Source: Prinia subflava (Eukaryota; Chordata; Aves; Passeriformes; Cisticolidae). Taken from it: a stretch of DNA of 64,000 nt. Each line of letters begins with the position of its first letter. The stretch's first letter is position 1. Under the pieces are notes generated by a model, which saw only the letters and a program-made list of their open reading frames with translations, ran no database searches and was not told where the DNA came from. A program made the position numbers and the translations under genes. This document shows positions 27,501 to 36,500 of the stretch, piece by piece. Location of the stretch: assembly GCF_021018805.1 (NCBI RefSeq), contig NC_086251.1, positions 17,837,098 to 17,901,097 on the forward strand, read 5' to 3'.

Positions 27501-30500
27501 ACACAATGCTGAGGACAACTCACAAGTTAAAACCAGGCTGAAGTGTCTGACCCCAAATTTCCTCAACTCCAGCAGTTATATTCTATGGTAACTTTATTCA
27601 AACATGATTAACTGCTTGTATCAGAGGATGACAAAGCAAGACAAAATCTCACAGAGGAAGGCAGCTTCCACTGTAATGGGCAAAAGAAAACAGAAGTGTC
27701 ATAAACCAAGGACCAATTTCTAGCTAGATCTTCTGTCCCACCAAGTCTGGAAGGGAGGGCACTGTTAAAATGTGTTTGATTAACTGAGAAGTTTTCATCA
27801 GATTACTCTGACTTGCCAACACTCACTGAATAATTTCTATATGTATATTTTATTTTTACCATCGCTAGAAACACTGAAGTAGTCTTTAGGACAGGAAAAA
27901 GGAAGATGATGATAGCTGAAGGAGTGCTTTGCTGCAGAAATAGAGGCTTACATTTCAGAGCTAACAAAGGCAATTGCTCTGCCACACTTTCAGGCTGTTA
28001 CACAGCTCCCAGTCTCATGAAATTACCAGAGCTTTATTCCAACAAAATGTTCTGTAACCACACCATTCTGCTTGGAGAGGCTTTAATAAAGGTCATGTCA
28101 TGTGTACAGACTGCTGGGTAGGACAGTAGTTAAGCCAGAGCACAAGAAGATTATGCTCTACATGAGTTCAGGCGGTATCCTTCTCACTTTCACTTATTCA
28201 GACTTTTACCATTTTGACAAAGTATCATTAAACATGGGTAGTAAGTTATTAAAAGAGGTGAGTGCAAGTCAGTAAGCTTTGGGTTGCTGTTTTGCTGCAA
28301 AGACATGTAGTGTTTGTAGCCTTACAGCCCTGTTCATCTTCTCCAAGATGAGTACTGAGCACACAGGTACCAGCCACAACACATCCAAGGTGCTTATGGT
28401 GATTACTTCATATCTGGCAGTTTGTCAGGCTTCAGACTCCATCATCCTGCCTACTGCTTCCTCAGACAAGGCAAATTTAGTCTGCAGAGCAGTATTATCT
28501 TTAATTACCATCTTGTTTAACAAAGATAGAGTAGGGAACATCCTAAGTCATGCAGCTCATCAAAGAACCAATTACTATTCTCGTATTTCCCAGTAATCCA
28601 GGCTACAGTCAGCACTTCAGTACTGGATAAATACACCTCCATTCCTCTGTTTGGAGTCACAACCTAAAGAATGAGAACGCAGAGGTTACAGGAAAGGGGT
28701 TTGTTGGGTCCATTCATTTGAAAAGAACACCTGACATATCTTAATAGTAACCCAGAAGCAGGGTTGCAAGGTTAAGTAAATGCTTCAAGGTTAGAATTAG
28801 TGTGTTGCTTTGGCTCACTCAGACAGTGACCTGCTCCATCAGGATTAACTTGCTGCTACACTAAATGCAGATTGTCTAAAGCAAGTTTGAGGCACACAAC
28901 CCACCTGTGCTAACTAGAACTGCTACTAGTTCTTAACTTTCATATAAACCATTTGATATATTTCTGACCAAGCCTACATATTTCTTTCCCAAAGGAACAA
29001 AGAAGCGTGTTTTTTTCTATCACAGTTACACAAATACTGAGCAGAGTAGATTTCTGCAGGCAAGGCCTTGAGACACAGGCATCCTGTCAACCTTTAAAGC
29101 AACAAATAAATAAATCACTTCATAAAAGTCTAGACGTTCCCAGTACTCATCTGGCCCCAATCTGCTTAAGGCCAGCAGCCAGTGTAATTGAGCCCAGCCA
29201 ATAATTTGTTTTGAATTTATGTACAGGTGAGAACTGCTACACTGTGTTAGACCTCTTAGCCTTACCTGCCCTATGGCCATCTGACAATTTATGATTACAG
29301 ATGCACCACTGCTGGCATGAACTATAAAGCAGAGGTAGGAGGCTCTGTTAGCACAAGGAAAAAGCATGCCACAATTCTGGTCATGCTTTGTGAAGGCCAG
29401 TAGTAGTATGAGTGACTTTTTGTGGCACTATCATAGGTCCAATATAACATGAACTCTGTTCACATTCAATTATCAAACAGGCCTTGAAGAGAGAGGACAA
29501 GTCTACTTTTCGGTTTAGGAGAGAGAATAGAAATACTACCAAGGTTAACAGCAGGAACTTCTCTGAATTCCTTAATGGCTAGGAACATTTACTTGGGAAG
29601 AACACAGTTCTTATAGAAATGATAAATTCTCAAATTTAAAGGTGATGTTAGACATCTCCTCTGAGAGCTGCCAGTCATTGTTTTCAAACATAAGAATGTT
29701 TCTGGTTACATTTTCCTTAGCCTCTACCTTAGGAGCATCCAAGCTGATTGGCCACTTTGGTAGGAGAGACAGCACAGCCAAACTGCTCCTCAGCTTCCCT
29801 TCAGCAAAACACTGATAGTTAAGAGAGCCAGTTTGATTCAAGGCCACGCTTCCTAAGAGACAGCTATAGACAGTTCCTAAACACTGCTCTCACCCTGGTG
29901 CACACATTCCTGCTACCACCTTGTATTGCTGCAGGTCAGCTTGGGAGCCAAGCAGCCAAAAGCAAGATGGGTTTATCCAAAGGCTGTCATGCCAGCTTTA
30001 TCACAAGTGATAGTGCCAGCAGATGACATGACCAGGTACAGAGCAGGTTTGCCCATTCACTGTCTAAACACACTTTAGTTGGCATAAAGCAATCAAATTA
30101 CCTACTTGCCTTTTCTATTGCTACACAGCCTGCAAGCATGATGCAAAGACTACACCACATTCTTGAACCCTGCTGTCAGGGAACAGAGAAAGAAACTGGT
30201 TGAAAGATGGTGAAAATCAAAACAAATACTAGTGTCTCTACTGTAAAAATGGTAGAGATAGCAGAAAATATGCATGTAAAGGTAATCAGTGCCTCCATTC
30301 TTGCCTTTGTGAAAGAGCTCTTATAGTACTTATAATACTTACTCATATCAGTAAATTAAACCACTACTTTTACCTGCCAGCAGGACAGAAACTCATGTTA
30401 CAGCTCTAGAGGATAGATTAGCCATTTGCTATGCAGATCATGATCTTCATGAAGTAAAACACCAAATCCCTCCTCCAGCTCTCCCTAATCTCTCAGCTGG

Positions 30501-33500
30501 CTCTTTACACAGCAGGGAAGAGGGCAAAAGAAAGGCAGACAGGTTGCATAGCAGTACTTTAGAGTGGTCTGTTTGTCCACCCTCACATTGTCAGTCTGTC
30601 TACCCAAACTCCCTCATTTGGTTAAACTATCTAGGGTGCTACAATAGAGGTGCAAGCTCCAGCTCCTCCTGAGTACGTCTGAAGGAGCTTGTGGGTGCTA
30701 TTGTTTACAAACTCACTGCACAATTAATCCTAAGAGACTACAGTAAAATACTGAACACCTTTACCGAATGTTAGTATGACTTCACTTTTGTTCACAAATC
30801 AACCTGTTCAAAGCTGCAGAACAAGAGGCTTTCTGTTTACTGACGTGCTAACATCCTGTTATGAACCAAAACAGGAGTGCATGCTGTCCTTCCACAAGAT
30901 CTGCTTGATCAAAAGAAAGTTGTGCCTGTCATGCTGGAGATCATGAATGGCACAAAGGCAGTTTAGGAGTGTTGTGTCTTGGGACATCTTGCTGTGATTG
31001 GATATCTAAAGACAGAGCAGTGACCTACTGATATTTTAGAACTTTGCAGAGTATATTTCCTAATATTCTGCACAGTAAGTGAACTACTATCCACAGAACT
31101 GACTTCTTCCTCTGCTATGCCGCTAGAAATTTGCCCCTGTAACAACACTTCTCAGGAAACAGCAGGGAGCCACAGGCTTTACTGTAATCCACTAATCCAT
31201 TAACTCCTTGTCCTCATAAGAGAAGAGGAATAAGAGCACAAAAGCAGCTTTTCAATCCAGATGTAATAAACTGCAACAATTTAATACAAGTTTAATGATT
31301 TTAGATGCTTACCATGACTATTTTTTTCTAACTAAGCACCACAAGTTAAGAGAAAATTTGAGAAGTAACCAGGTAATAGCATCCAGCTTAAGACCACATC
31401 TTTCCCCAAAATAACTGAAAGTGTACTGGAAGTTCATATCCAAGTGACTTTGTGACATACAGAACATCTATCTGGCAGCTGAGGTGGCAAAACAACATTA
31501 ACTCCTATCAAAGGAGAAGCTTTAAGCCAAGAAGATATGCAAACAGTAAATGCAGGGTTAGGCTTGTATATAAAGCAGCTCTTCCTCCTTCCTTGACTGA
31601 GCAGCATCCAAGTAGTCATTTCCTCGAGTAGTCTTTTCACACTGTAGAGCTACACTCCCTTCCACTCCCTTCAACAAGTTAAAGCAGTATTTGCACTCAT
31701 TTACTACAAGTCACTGTGGAATATCTTCTACATTAGCTCATGTTCAAATAGAAGAACAGTTTTGAGGTCTATCCTAGTTTACCTATCACTTCTAAACTAC
31801 TGTTTCAGGGACCTTAAAATCCTTCTCAGCCATGAATTAATACAGATATGTAACAGTCTCTGCAATAGCCCTTAATTTTCTCTTATCAGTCCTGATGGGC
31901 AGTCTTTATCTAAAGGATTTTAAACAACGCAGTCCAGGGTATCTAAAGGAGAGGCTGGATGTCACATGAAAGATTCTAGCTTTTTACTATCTCTTCTCCA
32001 TTACTCTCCCTTAAGCCAAACATGCACAAATTAAATAAGCGTAAAAAAAAAGAACCAAAAAAAAAACCCAGCCAAACAAAATATCCCAGCCCCTCAGAGC
32101 TCTTTGCAATGACCAGGAGCAAGCCAAGAGTGAGAAGCCATGGGAAGAACAGCCGTTTTGTTTTAGACAGCCTCCTCAGACTAATCTCATGCTAATTGTG
32201 TTTTCCTTAAATCACTCTCCTGCAAATAGTAGCAAGTGATGCAAGCCTTAGTGCTTATTATAGCTCTAAGCAGTTCTTAGGGGTGTTTTTTCAGGGCAGA
32301 AACTGACCATATTAGATGTGCTGCCACGGCCTTGCAAAAGCAGCAGGAGAGCAAACCAAGATGCTTTGCCTTATAATTTCTTTTAAAAGGTAAGTAATCT
32401 AAGAACATATGTAAAAAGAGTCTCTGACTGTCTACAGAAGTATTTCAAGTCCTACTTTAGCACTACACTTTAGCAATGCAAACAAGAACCCACACCTCAG
32501 AGGAGCAATGCAGTAGCTGTAGCCTACACAGTGAAAGCTTATTACTGACATATAACAATTACTTACAGGTAACTAAACCAAGCTGTACGTGCTCAACTGG
32601 CTCTATGTGAAGTTTGTTTCACTGAGTGGCTGTTCTTACAGAGAACAAATAACTCTATACATACCCGTGTAGTCATTTAATCCATGTGCATGCCCCTCCT
32701 GCCCACACCTGCAATGCACTTCCATAATAACCTACCATCCATTCAGACAGGTGATCATCACATGATGAATGAATGAACCATCTTTTTTCAACCTCCACTT
32801 GCTGATCTGTAACCTGACAGTCCCAGTGCAGTGAAGCAAAGAGACATTTTGGGAGGTTCAGCTTCGGGACACTATCCCTTGTCCAGCACAATGAAAATTT
32901 AATGCATTAAGTTCTACGTGAAGAGATAGAATGTTTTTGTTTATTTTGTTTATTATATTTGCTGGATTTCATTTGAGGAAAAAAATACGGCCTGAGGAAA
33001 AAGAAACAGTAACGTGGAAGAAAACATACAAAGAAACATTTGGAGAACAAACTAAGGAATCCTTCCTCCTCTGTCCAACTTCTGGGGCAAAACTGAAAAG
33101 CTAAGACAGTTACCTAGCAAGGGAAATGAAGAACTGCCTTGTCCTTCAAACCTAGGACAAAATCAGCTTTTGCCTCTGTGCAGACACTTTTCATCAACCC
33201 AAGAGGAACTGGCTTCCCAATTTTACTGTGCAGCAGGGGTTTACCAGTACTACACTTAATATTGTAACAGAAACGATTTCTACATAACAGCCTGCAAATG
33301 AAAGGAGAAAAGCAAGTTTCCTGGTTTTCAGGGTGAATAGTAGATAGCACTGTTGCTGCAGCAGAATAAGTTGAGTGACAAATGACTTAAAAGTATTTCA
33401 TTGTGAGATAAGCATAAAGCTGTACTCAAAAAATGAAAACAGACTCCTGATGATGTATCTGTCAGCTAAGACAGCTGGAGAGTTTATAAAGCACCATCTT

Positions 33501-36500
33501 GCATAAGCCAAATTGCTTCAGCAGCTCTATAGTACATATAGAAGAAAAGACTTAACATAGTATTTAAGAGTATATATTTCTTACAGGAGTCCATATACAC
33601 ATGTAGCTCTTGTTAGGTTTTAGTTCATGAGGCACATACTCCATGCAGTGACAAGGACTCCCAAGTTTGGATAGCCCTTCACAGAACCACAGAGTTCAGA
33701 GCTCTCAGCTTCACTCCACCACCATCTTTTGTACAGCATAGCCACACCTAACTCTTTTCTCAGTCACACCAACCAAGCACTAATTAACTGGACTACCCTA
33801 ATCAAGTACTGCAGTTTGGCTTTCAACCTGTAATTTTCTTGTCTCTTCTCTGGTGCCTATGAAAGATAAGCTACAAACCTACTTACTGTAGTAATTCATA
33901 TATGTTACAAAACTATCCAAATGAGCAAGTCACTAGAAAAGTCCATACATCTACTGGCAAATTGACAGACATCTGAAAGGGTTATTTTCCAAAAAATATT
34001 TTTATTTGCCATCTGTACTAGGACCTCCATATGCAAAATGCAGAATCTACAGTAAGAAGCTGCCCTGAAACAAAAATCTGGAGAGATATAAGGAACTGAA
34101 GGGTAATCCATTTTCTTGCATTATCATATTTTGAAAATTCACTTGATCTTTTTATGAATAAAGAACATTTAATTTGGAAAGAAGACACTCAATATGACAG
34201 CTTCACAGAGACTAGAGCAAAGTCCAAGTGTTAAGAAGCCTCTCTAAGCCTTGAAATATTTTACAGTTGCTGATACAAGTAGTACACCAACTGTTTTAAT
34301 GAAAAACATCACAGACTTTTGAGAAATCAGTGTATTTTAAAATAGTCTGCTTTAGAAATTACATCTGACATAGAAGGATTTAAGACAAAATCAAGAAGTT
34401 TAATAGATAAACCATGAGCCAAAAAAATGTCTAAACAAGACAGAAGTGACAACCAAGCTTTGAAGTATTAAAGACAGGCTGGTGTGCTAGCTGCTTGTTC
34501 ACAATCAGCTACAGTTGTAAACACTGAAAACTGCTATCAAGTAAGACTTCTCTGAAGCCTGTAACAGACTGGTATAAATACAGGCAAGACAGGCATCACT
34601 CCCAAATCAGTAACACATCCAACCTGTAACAGAATGTTGCATTATTTAGTGCTGAGGACATTGTAGATACAAATGTCCAAAAAATAAATCTTGATGTAAG
34701 GAGATCAAGCATTTCCAAAGATAGACAGTCAAAGTTTACACAAGTACTCCCTATAAGTTTAGGTTATTTGAATTATTTGAAATCACATGCTGTGCATCCA
34801 CCTAAGCACAGTCAGCATTCAACAACTGCACTTTCATTTTTCTACAAGATCTATAATGTAGAATCCTTATCTGTGCAGAATCTTTCAGATTATCCCCACA
34901 GACACACTATGTTTCACCATTACTCATACTCTGGAAAGGCTATTGGCAAACTAAAAGTGCCAGGCCTTTGTGGCAGCATTAAAAATAGATACAAGAATCA
35001 AACAAAGCCAAAATTTGGATTGAAATTAGGAATGCCAGCAGAACTTTGCATGTCACTTCAACTACCAGATATTGAGTCCAATTTTAAGGCTAGAAACAGA
35101 GCTCAAGAGCCGCACATGGTGAGTAGCTTCCCTCCCTTCTCAGAAAAGGAACACTTGCTTTCTTTGCTTAGTCAAAAGATGCTGTTCACCTTAACACTGC
35201 CACTTTTTGTTCTTGACAACATCTCGCTCCTTAGTGAAGAGGCAAAGAGGGAGCTTTTACCAATAGCAGTACCTGCAAAGCCCAGAGTCTCCCGAGAGTA
35301 CTTCTGTGAATGCTCCAGGAAGTATTTTTGTGAATCTACGTCTGTGTACACTAGCCCATGGTTAGCCGGCAGCACTCAGAGCTCCACTAAAGGAAAGGCT
35401 CAAATGCCATTCACAGCTATTTGGAAGCTTCATACATCACCTACTAGTGGGAATACCAGCTCTTCTGCAGCTGTTTTGAAGATGCTGCTGCTTTTTTCAT
35501 TATGAAGACAAGAAAGATACACAAGTAATTACAGCTCCCAAACATCTGTCTGGACAGAGACAAAACATTTGAGATACACCAGTATTTGTTTAAAGAGTCA
35601 AAGTGTTAACATTTTACTTGTATCACTAGTAAGTTACATCTTTGTGTCTTCTGCAGATAACTAGAGCAGGAGAGGTTTGTTGTCCCATCTGAACTGAGGT
35701 AGCTTCAGCTCTGTTCCCACTCTGCCTTGTGGGGAAATAAGACCTAATTTGTTATATACTACAACTTTAAATGTTGTCATTCCACATCCTTGAACACAGG
35801 TTGCAAACCTAAGAGCCTGAATGCTTCTCTTGTACTTACTCCCAGTGAATTCCACTGGAAACAAGAGTGGACAAAGTTAACCAACTGCAAGAGATGAGAC
35901 ACTGATGAATCAAGTCATACTGCTTCTAGCTAAATCAGTGAAAACAATGATTTAAAAAATCATTGTGAATTTCATCGGGTAGATACAACAGCAAGTCTTA
36001 ACTGCTATGACTCCAAGTGGGAACTGTGTTACACACGTATCTTGCACAGAACACCAGGACACTGGAAAATACTCACTAAACAGCAAGACCACCCAGACAA
36101 AGTACAAGAGCATTTGTGTAACCTTGAACTGCTACACTACGCATTTTATAAGCCATCTTCTACACACACCACAGCGAAGTCTAAAGCAACCTAACGACCT
36201 GCAACTCTGTTTTGAAAAAGAAAAACCACCCCATTCAAACAGCTTCAGCACTAAGGAAGATTATCAACCTGGAATTTTACATATAAAGGCCCTGTTCACA
36301 TGTCTGGAAGTCCAAATCACCTGATTTTAAAGACACTGTATTTAAAGGGTCTCATTTCACCAGTATAGTTCTTTGCTAGGTTTTTTGTATTAGAAGTCAT
36401 CAATATGAAGTTTTCCAAGCCAGTGTGGTTAACTAATCCCAACACAAGCCCAGTTAGAACAACATAATTTGCATTAAAAAATTCTTCAAATCTATTCATA

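Noticed and set aside
33671..33720. Possible CR1 3' end (TTCACAGAACCACAGAG)
   Set aside because: Only the first 15 or so bases resemble a CR1 terminus; the following sequence does not continue into the CR1 consensus.
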